A DNA stretch of 64,000 bases from Bacilli bacterium (lineage in GTDB: Bacteria; Bacillota_I; Bacilli_A; RF39; UBA660). The DNA lies in the NCBI GenBank assembly GCA_900772415.1, contig CAAHEC010000019.1, positions 1-64,000 on the forward strand, given 5' to 3'. A program made the position numbers and the translations under genes. Positions 1-7,923 of this stretch are shown piece after piece (the stretch's first letter is position 1; each line of letters starts with the position of its first letter). Under the pieces are notes generated by a model. It saw nothing but the letters and a program-made list of their open reading frames with translations. It was not told the DNA's origin and ran no database searches.

Positions 1-136
1 AAAATAAAAAGAATGTTACCATTAAATTATGGTTAACACCCCTTTATTTATCAATAATATTTTATACATATGATAACAAATGCGAATTTCGCTACCACTT
101 ATAAATTTTAAAAATTTCAGTAAAACCCTTATTTTA
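1..136. other. Intergenic, no gene seen
   Basis: No coding region or RNA can be supported here. A near-palindrome at about 14-36 (GTTACCAT, six bases, ATGGTTAAC) could form a weak hairpin. Together with 137-393 this makes a stretch of nearly 400 bases without an intact gene. Confidence 0.5.
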
Positions 137-205
137 TTAGCCTCTAAGGCAACAATTTTTGTACTTCTTACCACTGCCACATGTTCGTCCTTTTTCAGTA
201 TATAT
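137..205 (-). pseudogene. Decayed SEC-C zinc-tail fragment (copy A)
   Basis: Read on the minus strand, these bases encode GRTCGSGKKYKNCCLRG followed by TAA. This closely matches the SecA C-terminal zinc motif CPCGSGKKYKQCC, except that the first cysteine is replaced by Thr. The reading frame upstream is AT-rich and has no recognisable start or domain, so this looks like a remnant and not a gene. It resembles the tail of the intact secA at 1202-3697 and a second decayed copy at 1010-1060. The SEC-C match is seen directly; origin by duplication of the secA 3' end is inference. Confidence 0.6.
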
Positions 206-345
206 GATACTATGAAATATATATAGTACTATATATATTTCAAGGAAAAATGGGTCTGAACGGTATTGGTATAAATGTTACATATAGTATTATTTTTACC
301 ATACATTTTTTAGTCTATGAGCACAAAATGTGCATATTGTTCCCA
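191..345. repeat. Repeat unit next to SEC-C fragment A
   Basis: This AT-rich stretch shares blocks with 1058-1145. Common elements in the same order are a TTTTTCAGTA-like block, a CATAGTATTAT-like block, and an ATGAGCACAAAATGTGC block (ATGAGAACAAAATGTGC in the other copy). Copy A is longer than copy B. The two units flank the YjjX-like gene, each next to a decayed SEC-C tail. Identity was judged by eye only. Confidence 0.45.
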
Positions 346-393
346 TCACATATTAAAAAATGTATAACATCATATATGATATTACTAATTATT

Positions 394-978
394 TCAAATT
401 TTTCCAACGTTATGTGTTTTATCTATTTTTTTATCTAATTTTTTGTAAGTTGATTTAAAATTTAGTAAAGTTTCCATTGCACTTATAACTGCTGAGGATT
501 CAAATATATCTCTCCTATAATACCCGGTTGTTAGGTATCCAGTTATTCCATTATTTTTTTTATTACTACTATTACCAAGAATACTTTCAATAACTTTATT
601 CAAAGATTTTCCATCTTTAACATAATTAAACATTCTTTCAGTAATTTGAAGACCACTTGATTTTCCTATAAATTCATTACCATTTTGGTCTAATATTGAT
701 GCATAAGTAACAATAAAATATGTATTATCTATCTGTTCATATCCACCCTCAATACTAATCAGTAAATCAAATGAAATATCATTTTCCATGCAATAATTAT
801 ATAAACCATGATTTCTATTTTTTACACCTATTAAAGTTTCATCATTAATAGGTTTAGAACTTACTAAAGAATTAACATTAACAGGGACAATAGAAATATC
901 ATCAAATCCTAATTCATTCATTGCAATTAAAATTGACCTTTGCTTAGAAACATTCATAGAGCCTAAAACTATTTTCAT
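394..978 (-). CDS. YjjX/DUF84-family inosine/xanthosine triphosphatase
   Basis: A 194-residue protein of the YjjX (DUF84) family, which hydrolyses non-canonical purine NTPs such as ITP and XTP and so cleans the nucleotide pool. Supporting features are the N-terminal MKIVLGSMNVSKQRSI, where family members have a phosphate-binding Asn-Pro-x-Lys-like segment, the central ISIEGG motif, and the C-terminal GYLTTGYYRRDIFESSAVI, which matches the family GxLTxGxxxR-x-AV signature. Length is normal or slightly long. Translation starts at ATG 978 behind AGGATGGTG. It lies downstream of secA in the same direction, between two repeats carrying decayed SEC-C tails, so it may have been inserted there. Family assignment is fairly secure; substrate is inferred. 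Confidence 0.8.
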   Translation of the reverse strand: MKIVLGSMNVSKQRSILIAMNELGFDDISIVPVNVNSLVSSKPINDETLIGVKNRNHGLYNYCMENDISFDLLISIEGGYEQIDNTYFIVTYASILDQNGNEFIGKSSGLQITERMFNYVKDGKSLNKVIESILGNSSNKKNNGITGYLTTGYYRRDIFESSAVISAMETLLNFKSTYKKLDKKIDKTHNVGKI

Positions 979-1009
979 ATTTTCACCATCCTATTTTTTA
1001 TAAAACAAA

Positions 1010-1060
1010 CTATTTACTACAACGTTGTTTAGGATTCTTGCCAAACTCAAAGATTACTTT
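1010..1060 (-). pseudogene. Decayed SEC-C zinc-tail fragment (copy B)
   Basis: On the minus strand this reads VIFEFGKNPKQRCSK and then TAG. It aligns to the end of secA, CPCGSGKKYKQCCGK, with two residues missing and most cysteines lost. At DNA level the stretch over the last codons and stop differs from the true secA end at about 4 of 33 positions, counted by eye, so homology is likely. It has no start codon or upstream domain. Confidence 0.5.
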
Positions 1061-1145
1061 TTTCCAGTACATATAACACTATGTAGCATAGTATTATATA
1101 TTTTTCATTTATGAGAACAAAATGTGCACAAATTGGATTATGTGC
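1058..1145. repeat. Repeat unit next to SEC-C fragment B
   Basis: This is the shorter counterpart of the unit at 191-345, with the same ordered blocks (CCAGTACATATAACACTATG, CATAGTATTATATATTTTTC, ATGAGAACAAAATGTGC). It lies between secA and the YjjX-like gene. Confidence 0.45.
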
Positions 1146-1152
1146 ACATTTT
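1119..1152. terminator. Hairpin downstream of secA
   Basis: A perfect 11-base inverted repeat, AAAATGTGCAC and GTGCACATTTT, is separated by a 12-base loop. The run of T after the right arm is strongest on the plus strand. On the minus strand it would end secA transcription with a shorter U-tract. A similar short palindrome (GCACAAAATGTGC) occurs at 321-333. Confidence 0.6.
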
Positions 1153-1201
1153 TTTGCCTTTTTTTGACTATTGTCAAACTCACGAACCCTTATAAAACAA
1201 G

Positions 1202-3697
1202 CTATTTACCACAGCATTGTTTGTATTTTTTTCCACTACCACATGGACACATATCATTACGACCTACTTTTTTACTGTTTTTTATAGTTTTCTTTGAAGT
1301 AGAATCTTTTGCTTCGTTAGTCTTTCCTTTTACTTGCTTTACTTGTAAGTTTTGTCTTATTTCAGCTTTTAATAAATATAAGGTAGTATCTTTACAAATA
1401 TTATCTAACATTTTATCAAATAATTCAAAACCTTCTCTTATATAAGCTTGAAGCGGATCTTCATTAGCATAACCTCTTAACGAAACACCTTCTCTTAAAT
1501 GATCCATTGTATTAATGTGTTCCATCCAGTAGTTATCTATAACTTGTAAACTTATTGCTTTTTCAAAATCTTTTCTTATTTCTTCTGGTAAAGATTTGAT
1601 TTTATCTTCATATTCACTTAAAACCTTTGCTTCAATTACACTTATTATCTCATCAACATCTTTATTTAATATTTCTGATAATTTCAAATTTGATTTATTT
1701 ATTAAATTTTCATTTACGTACTCTACTATTTCATTACAATCATTTTCTAAAATAATACCATGTTCATTTGTATGTCTTCTAACAACTATATCAACATGCT
1801 CTTTAATAATATTTATAACATAGTTGTGAACATCATCACTATCTAATATTTCATTTCTCTTTGCATACATTATTTCACGGTGTTTACCCATTACATCATC
1901 ATATTGTAATAAATGTTTACGAGCATCAAAGTTATTTCCTTCTACTCTTTTTTGTGCTGTTTCAACCGATCTTGTAATGGTTTTACTACGCATATTTCTT
2001 TCACTATCTAATCCAGCCATTTCTAAAATTGTCTTAAATCTATCTGTACCAAATCTTACCATTAATTCATCTTCAAAAGATACAAAAAATTGACTATATC
2101 CTGGATCTCCTTGACGTCCTGAACGACCTCTTAGCTGATTATCTATACGACGTGATTCATGTCTTTCAGTTCCTATTACACATAGACCACCTAATTCTTT
2201 TATTCCTTCACCTAATTTAATGTCAGTACCACGTCCTGCCATATTAGTTGCTATTGTAACAGAACCTTTTTCTCCTGCTTTTGCAATTATTTCTGCTTCT
2301 CTTGCATGATTTTTTGCATTTAAAACTTCATGCTTTATATGAGCTTTTTTAAGCATATTACTTAATAGTTCGTTTGTTTCTATAGCAATTGTACCAACTA
2401 AAACAGGTTGTCCCTTTTCATGTCTTCTTTTAATTTCAGCAATTATAGCTTTATATTTTTCCTCTTTTGTTGAATAAATTAAATCTGCAGCATCAACTCT
2501 TATTACAGGTAAATTAGTTGGAATTTCTATAACAAACATATTATATATATTTCTAAATTCTTCTTCTTCTGTTTTTGCAGTACCTGTCATACCAGATAAT
2601 TTCTCATACATTCTAAAGTAATTTTGGAATGTAATTGTTGCAAGCGTTTTAGTTTCTTCTTGTATTTCTACGTTTTCTTTAGCTTCTATTGCTTGATGAA
2701 GTCCATCAGAAAAAGCTCTACCTGGCATTAATCTTCCTGTAAATTGATCTACTATTACAACTTTACCTTCTTGAACTACATAATCAACATCATTATGCAT
2801 TGTATAATTTGCTTTTAAAGCTTGATTTATGTGATGAACTAAAGCTGAATGTTCAATATCATATAAATTATTTAATCTAAAATATTTTTCACCCTTTAAT
2901 GTTCCTTGATCAGTTAATGTAATATCCTTTGTCTTTTCATCTATTGTATAATCTTCATTTTCTTTTAATGATTTTACAAATCTATCGGCATCTTTATAAA
3001 GGTTTGCTGATTTCATAACACCGCCAGAAATTATAAGTGGCGTTCTAGCTTCATCAATTAATACAGAGTCAACCTCATCTATAATTGCAAAATTAAGTGG
3101 TCTTTGAACCCTATCTTCTGCATTAACAACCATATTATCTCTTAAATAGTCAAAGCCTAGTTCGTTATTTGTTGAATATAATATATCACAATTATAAGCT
3201 TCCTTTTTTTCTTTAGAAGTCATTTCTCTTAAATTAACAGCTACTGTTAATCCTAAGAAATTATATATTTGACCCATCCAATTAGAATCACGAGTTGCTA
3301 AATATTCATTTACTGTTACAACATGAACACCTTTTTCTGTTAATGCATTTAAATATGCTGGCATAACACAAGTTAAAGTCTTACCTTCTCCAGTTTTCAT
3401 TTCTGCTATATTACCAAAATGAATTGCAAGAGCTCCTAATACTTGTACATAAAATGGTTTCTCACCAATAACACGAAATGCAGCTTCCCTAACTGTTGCA
3501 AAAGCATCAGGAATTATATCATCTAATGACTCACCATTACTTAATCTCTTTTTTAATTTTTTTGTTGAATCTTTTAACTGTTTATCAGTTAATTTAGAAT
3601 ATTTATCTTCTAATTCAAATACCTTATCAGCAATTAACTTAAATTTTTCTAATTCTTTATATTCATGATCAAAAATTCTTTTTAGTATTTTTAACAT
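1202..3697 (-). CDS. secA: Preprotein translocase ATPase SecA
   Basis: The 831-residue motor ATPase that drives proteins through SecYEG at the inner face of the membrane. Seen in the sequence are the Walker A motif MKTGEGKTL near residue 100, the DEAD-type box IIDEVDS near 205, the preprotein cross-linking and helical scaffold regions, MAGRGTDIKLG in the second ATPase lobe, and the C-terminal SEC-C zinc motif CPCGSGKKYKQCC that binds SecB or the ribosome in other bacteria. Length is typical of Bacilli. Start is ATG 3697 behind AGGAGA. The neighbouring hpf gene upstream matches the Bacillus hpf-secA order. Its zinc-tail sequence recurs twice as decayed fragments downstream. Confidence 0.98.
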   Translation of the reverse strand: MLKILKRIFDHEYKELEKFKLIADKVFELEDKYSKLTDKQLKDSTKKLKKRLSNGESLDDIIPDAFATVREAAFRVIGEKPFYVQVLGALAIHFGNIAEMKTGEGKTLTCVMPAYLNALTEKGVHVVTVNEYLATRDSNWMGQIYNFLGLTVAVNLREMTSKEKKEAYNCDILYSTNNELGFDYLRDNMVVNAEDRVQRPLNFAIIDEVDSVLIDEARTPLIISGGVMKSANLYKDADRFVKSLKENEDYTIDEKTKDITLTDQGTLKGEKYFRLNNLYDIEHSALVHHINQALKANYTMHNDVDYVVQEGKVVIVDQFTGRLMPGRAFSDGLHQAIEAKENVEIQEETKTLATITFQNYFRMYEKLSGMTGTAKTEEEEFRNIYNMFVIEIPTNLPVIRVDAADLIYSTKEEKYKAIIAEIKRRHEKGQPVLVGTIAIETNELLSNMLKKAHIKHEVLNAKNHAREAEIIAKAGEKGSVTIATNMAGRGTDIKLGEGIKELGGLCVIGTERHESRRIDNQLRGRSGRQGDPGYSQFFVSFEDELMVRFGTDRFKTILEMAGLDSERNMRSKTITRSVETAQKRVEGNNFDARKHLLQYDDVMGKHREIMYAKRNEILDSDDVHNYVINIIKEHVDIVVRRHTNEHGIILENDCNEIVEYVNENLINKSNLKLSEILNKDVDEIISVIEAKVLSEYEDKIKSLPEEIRKDFEKAISLQVIDNYWMEHINTMDHLREGVSLRGYANEDPLQAYIREGFELFDKMLDNICKDTTLYLLKAEIRQNLQVKQVKGKTNEAKDSTSKKTIKNSKKVGRNDMCPCGSGKKYKQCCGK

Positions 3698-3730
3698 TTA
3701 TATCATCTCCTATAAGAATAATTGTAACAA

Positions 3731-3769
3731 AAAAAAGAAAATAATTAAAGTAATAATAATTATTTTCTT
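3731..3769 (-). terminator. Terminator after hpf
   Basis: The arms AAGAAAATAATTA and TAATTATTTTCTT form a 13-base stem. On the minus strand it is followed by a run of T. It lies between hpf and secA and would separate the two transcripts or allow partial read-through. Confidence 0.75.
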
Positions 3770-3779
3770 AACTTTATTC

Positions 3780-4310
3780 TTATTTTGCTTCAATTATTCC
3801 ATAAGTTCCGTCTTTTCTTAAATAAAGAACACAAATTAATCCATTAGAAGAATTTTTGAATACAAAGAATGAATGACCTAACATATTCATTTGTAATATT
3901 GCTTCTTCTTCGTTCATTGGTTTCATATCAACCTTTTTTCTTTTTATGATTTTCGAATTTTCATCTTCCAAATCATCTTCTAAATCAATATCAAAATTTC
4001 TAATAATGTTTTTCTTTATTTTACTATTTAATTTAGTTTTATGTTTTCTTATTTGTCTTTCCAACTTATCTACCGTAAGATCAATTGCGGCATATAAATC
4101 ATCATTGGATTCTTCGCTTCTTAATGTATAATTCATAGCTGGCACCGTTATTTCTATTTTTTGTTCTTTTCCACGAACCTTAATTACCACATTTGCTAAA
4201 ATATCATTTGCGTTTTCAAAATACTTATCTAACTTTCCAATCTTATCTTCTATATAAGATTTTATTGAATTTGTTATTTCTACTTTTTCTCCTCTAATGT
4301 TATACCTCAT
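3780..4310 (-). CDS. hpf: Long-form ribosome hibernation promoting factor
   Basis: A 176-residue protein that binds the 30S decoding region and, through its C-terminal domain, pairs 70S ribosomes into inactive 100S dimers in stationary phase. The N-terminal S30AE domain begins MRYNIRGEKVEITNSIKSY, and the C-terminal dimerisation domain contains MKPMNEEEAILQMNMLGHSF. Both are present, so this is the long form. A longer frame reaching 4355 exists, but ATG 4310 is chosen because AAGGAGG lies just upstream and the protein then starts as the family does. It sits directly upstream of secA, as in Bacillus. Confidence 0.95.
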   Translation of the reverse strand: MRYNIRGEKVEITNSIKSYIEDKIGKLDKYFENANDILANVVIKVRGKEQKIEITVPAMNYTLRSEESNDDLYAAIDLTVDKLERQIRKHKTKLNSKIKKNIIRNFDIDLEDDLEDENSKIIKRKKVDMKPMNEEEAILQMNMLGHSFFVFKNSSNGLICVLYLRKDGTYGIIEAK

Positions 4311-4361
4311 TTTATCAATCCTCCTTAAATAAATTATATCATAATACAAAAACAAATGCTA

Positions 4362-4583
4362 CTAGTGAACAGTAGCATTTGATACTTCTTTTACATTGAT
4401 GGCTTGCAAGCCTTTTTCAGTCTCTAATAGTTCATATTCAACTATTTGATCTTCACAAAGGCTTTTATAACCATCTTGCTTGATAGCGGTATAATGAACA
4501 AATATGTCTTCACCATTTTCGCCTTCGATGAATCCATAACCTTTTTCGTTATTAAACCACTTCATCTTACCCACTTTTACCAC
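4362..4583 (-). CDS. Cold-shock domain protein (CspA family)
   Basis: A 73-residue single-stranded nucleic-acid binding protein and probable RNA chaperone. It has the two RNA-binding motifs KGYGFI and DIFVHY and the family start [16 protein letters not shown]. The open frame extends to 4676, but that would add about 30 residues with no family match. The GTG at 4583 is chosen because AGTGAGGTG lies a few bases upstream and the product then has normal Csp length. The preceding untranslated region could be a cold-responsive leader, but nothing in the sequence proves this. Confidence 0.9.
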   Translation of the reverse strand: MVKVGKMKWFNNEKGYGFIEGENGEDIFVHYTAIKQDGYKSLCEDQIVEYELLETEKGLQAINVKEVSNATVH

Positions 4584-4903
4584 TCCATACACCTCACTTC
4601 CCTTATTGCTTACAACTCTACTATACCTCTGTAAGCAAATAAATTCAACACTAAATCGTTCATCAAATTTCGACAAATTTTTTAGTGAGTGACTTAATAA
4701 TAATCTTTTTATATATTTTATTAGTATTTTATATACTAAAAGGTCGTTTTTTGTATTTGAAATGCATTTATTCCTAACTAAATATAATTTTCTTTTTTTT
4801 ATTGAAATAAATATACAACTTTTAAATGTTTATTTTTACTTTAAAAATTTATTTATATTACAATATACTTGTAAAAATAAAACGGAGGAATTAAGAGGAA
4901 TTA
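4584..4903. promoter_or_regulatory. agr/csp divergent intergenic region with likely agrB promoter
   Basis: No gene is seen in this AT-rich 320-base region between the divergent csp and agrB genes. A candidate agrB promoter is TTTACT at 4835-4840 and TACAAT at 4859-4864, 18 bases apart. Two direct repeats, ACTTTTAAA at 4818 and ACTTTAAAA at 4838, lie 20 bases apart and overlap the -35. This resembles the paired LytTR sites bound by AgrA, although the match to the staphylococcal consensus is loose and the region is AT-rich. Confidence 0.4.
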
Positions 4904-5509
4904 ATGAAAAAACGTTTTTTAAGTAAAATAAAAAATAATATTATAAAACAATATCCAAATTATTCAAAAGAAAAAATTGATGAAATAATGTATGGTATAG
5001 AAGGTATATATATGCTGATAACTAAAACTATTATTATATTTATTTTAGCAATGATACTAGGAATTTTTAAAGAGCTTTTATGCCTACTAATATCTTTTAA
5101 TTTTATAAGATTATTTGCTTTTGGAATGCATGCAAATAAAAGTTATGTTTGTCTTATATTTTCTAGCTTGATGTTTCTATGTGGTGCATTTTTATGTAAA
5201 TATTTAATGTTTAATAGATACATATTATATGTTCTTTACTTGTTAGCTTTTATAATAATTATGATTTATGCACCAGCTGATACAAAAAAAAGACCACTTA
5301 TAAAAAGAAATAAAAGAATAAAATTTAAAGTTCTTTCTTTAATGGTTGTTGCACTTTATTTTATATTAACTTTGCTCATAAAAAATAACTTAATTATAAA
5401 TAGTTTAATAATTGGAACCATTATAGAATGTATTTTAATATTACCAATTACATATAAGGCCTTTAATATGCCTTATAACAATTACAAAAATTATGGTTTA
5501 AGCACTTAA
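4904..5509 (+). CDS. agrB: AgrB autoinducing-peptide processing membrane endopeptidase
   Basis: A 201-residue membrane protease that cuts the C-terminal tail from AgrD and closes the thiolactone ring of the autoinducing peptide. The catalytic pair is visible as His76 and Cys83 in FGMHANKSYVC, spaced seven apart as His77/Cys84 of S. aureus AgrB. The conserved APADTKKRPL loop follows near residue 124. Several hydrophobic segments indicate a polytopic membrane protein. Start is ATG 4904 behind GGAGGAATTAAGAGGAATT. agrD follows 38 bases downstream. The receptor genes agrC and agrA lie convergently beyond it, not in the same operon. Confidence 0.95.
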   Translation: MKKRFLSKIKNNIIKQYPNYSKEKIDEIMYGIEGIYMLITKTIIIFILAMILGIFKELLCLLISFNFIRLFAFGMHANKSYVCLIFSSLMFLCGAFLCKYLMFNRYILYVLYLLAFIIIMIYAPADTKKRPLIKRNKRIKFKVLSLMVVALYFILTLLIKNNLIINSLIIGTIIECILILPITYKAFNMPYNNYKNYGLST

Positions 5510-5547
5510 TAAAGTGATTAAATAAGTTTAAGAAAGGAGAATTACAA

Positions 5548-5673
5548 ATGAAGGCTTTATTTATTTCTTTAATTTCAGCTGTTGGCGCCTTAGTTGCTGC
5601 ATCTGCTACTAATGGTTGCATTCTTGTTTGGGTAGATGAACCTACTATGCCAAAATCAATGCTTGAAAAGTAA
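5548..5673 (+). CDS. agrD: AgrD autoinducing-peptide precursor
   Basis: A 41-residue peptide, shorter than typical gene-finder cutoffs. It has the three-part AgrD layout. There is a hydrophobic amphipathic N-terminus, MKALFISLISAVGALVAASA. A core TNGCILVW follows with Cys24. The acidic tail DEPTMPKSMLEK corresponds to the DEPxxPxxL tail of staphylococcal AgrD that AgrB removes. The mature signal is predicted to be a thiolactone closed by Cys24, either CILVW or CILVWV depending on the cleavage site. The ribosome binding site AAAGGAGA precedes ATG 5548. It directly follows agrB. Confidence 0.93.
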   Translation: MKALFISLISAVGALVAASATNGCILVWVDEPTMPKSMLEK

Positions 5674-5706
5674 AAGAAAAAAGTCCTATTTTAAGACTTT
5701 TTCTTT
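5674..5706. terminator. Bidirectional terminator between agrD and agrC
   Basis: The inverted repeat AAAAAGTC and GACTTTTT, with flanking A and T runs, lies exactly between the convergent agrD and agrC stop codons and can end transcription from both sides. Confidence 0.8.
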
Positions 5707-6995
5707 TTTTCTATTTTTATGATTAAATTTGAAACATAGTACTTATTCTTTACTTCATTTGTAACTTTAAACGAATTAGTTTCTTTCATTATATCATTTA
5801 CTAATCTTAAACCATATCCATGACCTAGTCCTTTAGTCGTAAATCCAGTACCCATTTTATCTAAATTTAATTTTCCTTTATATGAATTAGAAATACTAAA
5901 TATAACATTTGATTTATCTTTTAAAACGGATATAATTATTTGCTTTTCTTTGCTTTTTTTACTAGCATCTATTGCATTATCTAATAAAACTCCTAAAATT
6001 TTTGTTATATTTTTATACATGTTGATAGATAAAGAATTAAGTTTTGTTCTAACTCCTGTTTGAACATCTAATTCATATTTAATATTTTCATCTTCCATTA
6101 TAGATAATTTATAATATAAGAGTCCTTTTATTCCTCCTTCAGGAAATTTGTTTAACTGGCTTATCAAATAACTACTATGTGTTTTATTAGCATCTTGTGT
6201 TATTGAATCAATATAATCAAGTAATTTGTCTGATTTCATTTGTGCGTATCCGCGGATTACCATAAGTTGATTTTTAAATTCATGATTAACTTTGCCTTGC
6301 TCAGTAATTATTTTTTCATACTTAGTAACATGATTATACATTTGTTTATTTTCTTCTTTTAATCTTTCATATTTACTCTCATTTTTAATTATTATTCCAA
6401 AAATTACTATTACGGCTATAATAAACAATATATTTACATAATAGTTAGATTTAAGAACTAATTCTAACCCGTTTTTCGAGACTATCAAATATAAGATAAG
6501 AAGCAAAACATATAAGTAATTTATTAACTTTTTCTTCTTAAATATATCTATTACCTTATTCATTACTTTTTTAATAAGTGGAATATTAGATAATAAAATT
6601 GCAAATACTGCAATAAGTATGTTTGCTATTAAATTATATTTTAAGTTATTAACTATATCAACAGAATTTACTCCAACAATTACAAGCACTAATGTAACTA
6701 TTATTTCACAAATGCCTAATATTATTTCAGTATTAAATGAATACAAAATTACCGTTCTATCTTTTATACCCAAAACAAAATATAGTATAAGAGATAAAGC
6801 TGTTATGCATAATATAAATCTTAGGTGATTTGTTACAAACAAAATTGCCAAAAAACAGTATATAAACATTAATATTAAAAATAATATTTTATCTCTACGT
6901 TTTTTACTATCTAGTTGTTTAAAAACTATCACAGTTGCAGCAACTGCTTGAGCTATTGAAGCTACCACACTTACTAAAATTTTTTCTACACTCAT
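5691..6995 (-). CDS. agrC: AgrC-type sensor histidine kinase (GHKL)
   Basis: A 434-residue receptor kinase expected to sense the AgrD-derived peptide at the cell surface. The first 210 residues hold about seven hydrophobic membrane segments. A helical dimerisation region with the phospho-acceptor His in NHEFKNQLMVIRGY follows. The ATP-binding domain has the N box LLDNAIDAS and the G boxes GTGFTTKGLGHGYGL, typical of the AgrC/GHKL (HPK10) family. Its start overlaps the agrA stop by four bases (ATGA), so the two are translationally coupled with agrA first. Confidence 0.93.
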   Translation of the reverse strand: MSVEKILVSVVASIAQAVAATVIVFKQLDSKKRRDKILFLILMFIYCFLAILFVTNHLRFILCITALSLILYFVLGIKDRTVILYSFNTEIILGICEIIVTLVLVIVGVNSVDIVNNLKYNLIANILIAVFAILLSNIPLIKKVMNKVIDIFKKKKLINYLYVLLLILYLIVSKNGLELVLKSNYYVNILFIIAVIVIFGIIIKNESKYERLKEENKQMYNHVTKYEKIITEQGKVNHEFKNQLMVIRGYAQMKSDKLLDYIDSITQDANKTHSSYLISQLNKFPEGGIKGLLYYKLSIMEDENIKYELDVQTGVRTKLNSLSINMYKNITKILGVLLDNAIDASKKSKEKQIIISVLKDKSNVIFSISNSYKGKLNLDKMGTGFTTKGLGHGYGLRLVNDIMKETNSFKVTNEVKNKYYVSNLIIKIEKKKKS

Positions 6996-7702
6996 AATAT
7001 TTTCCTTAAACCTTTCTTATAATTCCTTGATAAATAATCAGTAGTTTTTCCATTTGTAAAATATATGATATTATTTTTAAAATCTACTGTTTTTATTTTT
7101 GCTATATTAACAAAACAGGCACGATGAGTTTGATAAAATTTAGAATCTAATCTAGATACTATACTAGATAAGCTTTCTCTTACGAGATATTCATTATCAG
7201 CAGTTACTATTTTTGTTTTTTCGGTAAAATTATCTCTATTAACATACAAGATATTACTTAATTTAACATGATGAATTTCTTTATTACTCTTAAAGCTTAT
7301 TATTTTCTTTGTATTTACTTTTTCTACTATCATTTTTAAGGTAGTTGCTAAACGATTTTCATAATCATCAAACTTTGATATAAAATCAAATATCAATAAT
7401 TTTTCTTTTAATAATTTAAATTCTAATTCATCATGTGAAGTCAAAATTATAATTATGCTTTCCCAATCTACTTTTCTAATTTCATTTGCAATTTCCGTTC
7501 CAGATTTATTTGGTAATTCCAAATCCAATATGTATATATTTATATCTGATGGAGCGGTTATTAAATTTTTTAATTTTATATTATATCTATCAAAGGAATG
7601 AATAGTATAATCAAAATCATAAGGCATTGCTATTTTGGAAATAATTTTTTCATCAAATTCTCTTACATGTCCGTTATCTTCACAAATTATAAAATTAATC
7701 AC
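6992..7702 (-). CDS. agrA: AgrA-type response regulator with LytTR DNA-binding domain
   Basis: A 236-residue two-component regulator. The receiver domain has the acidic pair Glu8-Asp9, the phospho-acceptor Asp60 in INIYILDLELPNKSG, a Thr/Ser at ILTSHDE, and a Lys near 115. The C-terminal half is a LytTR domain (LSNILYVNRDNF; FYQTHRACFVNIAKI), as in AgrA and VirR. Start is GTG 7702 behind GGGTGAG. It is cotranscribed with agrC and would be expected to activate the agrBD promoter in 4584-4903; that target is inference. Confidence 0.93.
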   Translation of the reverse strand: MINFIICEDNGHVREFDEKIISKIAMPYDFDYTIHSFDRYNIKLKNLITAPSDINIYILDLELPNKSGTEIANEIRKVDWESIIIILTSHDELEFKLLKEKLLIFDFISKFDDYENRLATTLKMIVEKVNTKKIISFKSNKEIHHVKLSNILYVNRDNFTEKTKIVTADNEYLVRESLSSIVSRLDSKFYQTHRACFVNIAKIKTVDFKNNIIYFTNGKTTDYLSRNYKKGLRKIL

Positions 7703-7923
7703 TACTTACTCACCCAAATACAATTATACCACTTATACTACAAAAATATATAGCAAAAATATGAGTTTGTTTTTTCATTAATATAAAAAGAATATATAAG
7801 TTTCTACTAATTATTTAAAAAGTAATACGATAAAATTAAAAATCCCAATTGAGTATAGAACTCAACTAGGATTTCTTCTTTTTTATTATCTACTTTATAT
7901 TAATAAGTTCATTTTAAATTTTT
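7703..7923. terminator. Spacer with terminator after mbl
   Basis: The hairpin at 7840-7874 (AAATCC...TTGAGT paired with ACTCAA...GGATTT, five-base loop) is flanked by T runs on both strands and would end the minus-strand mbl transcript. The remainder is the upstream region of agrA, with no gene. Confidence 0.65.

Noticed and set aside
250..438. 62-residue plus-strand open frame at the left edge
   Set aside because: It lies in the repeat region and runs into the antisense of the YjjX-like gene. It has no ribosome site and no family features.
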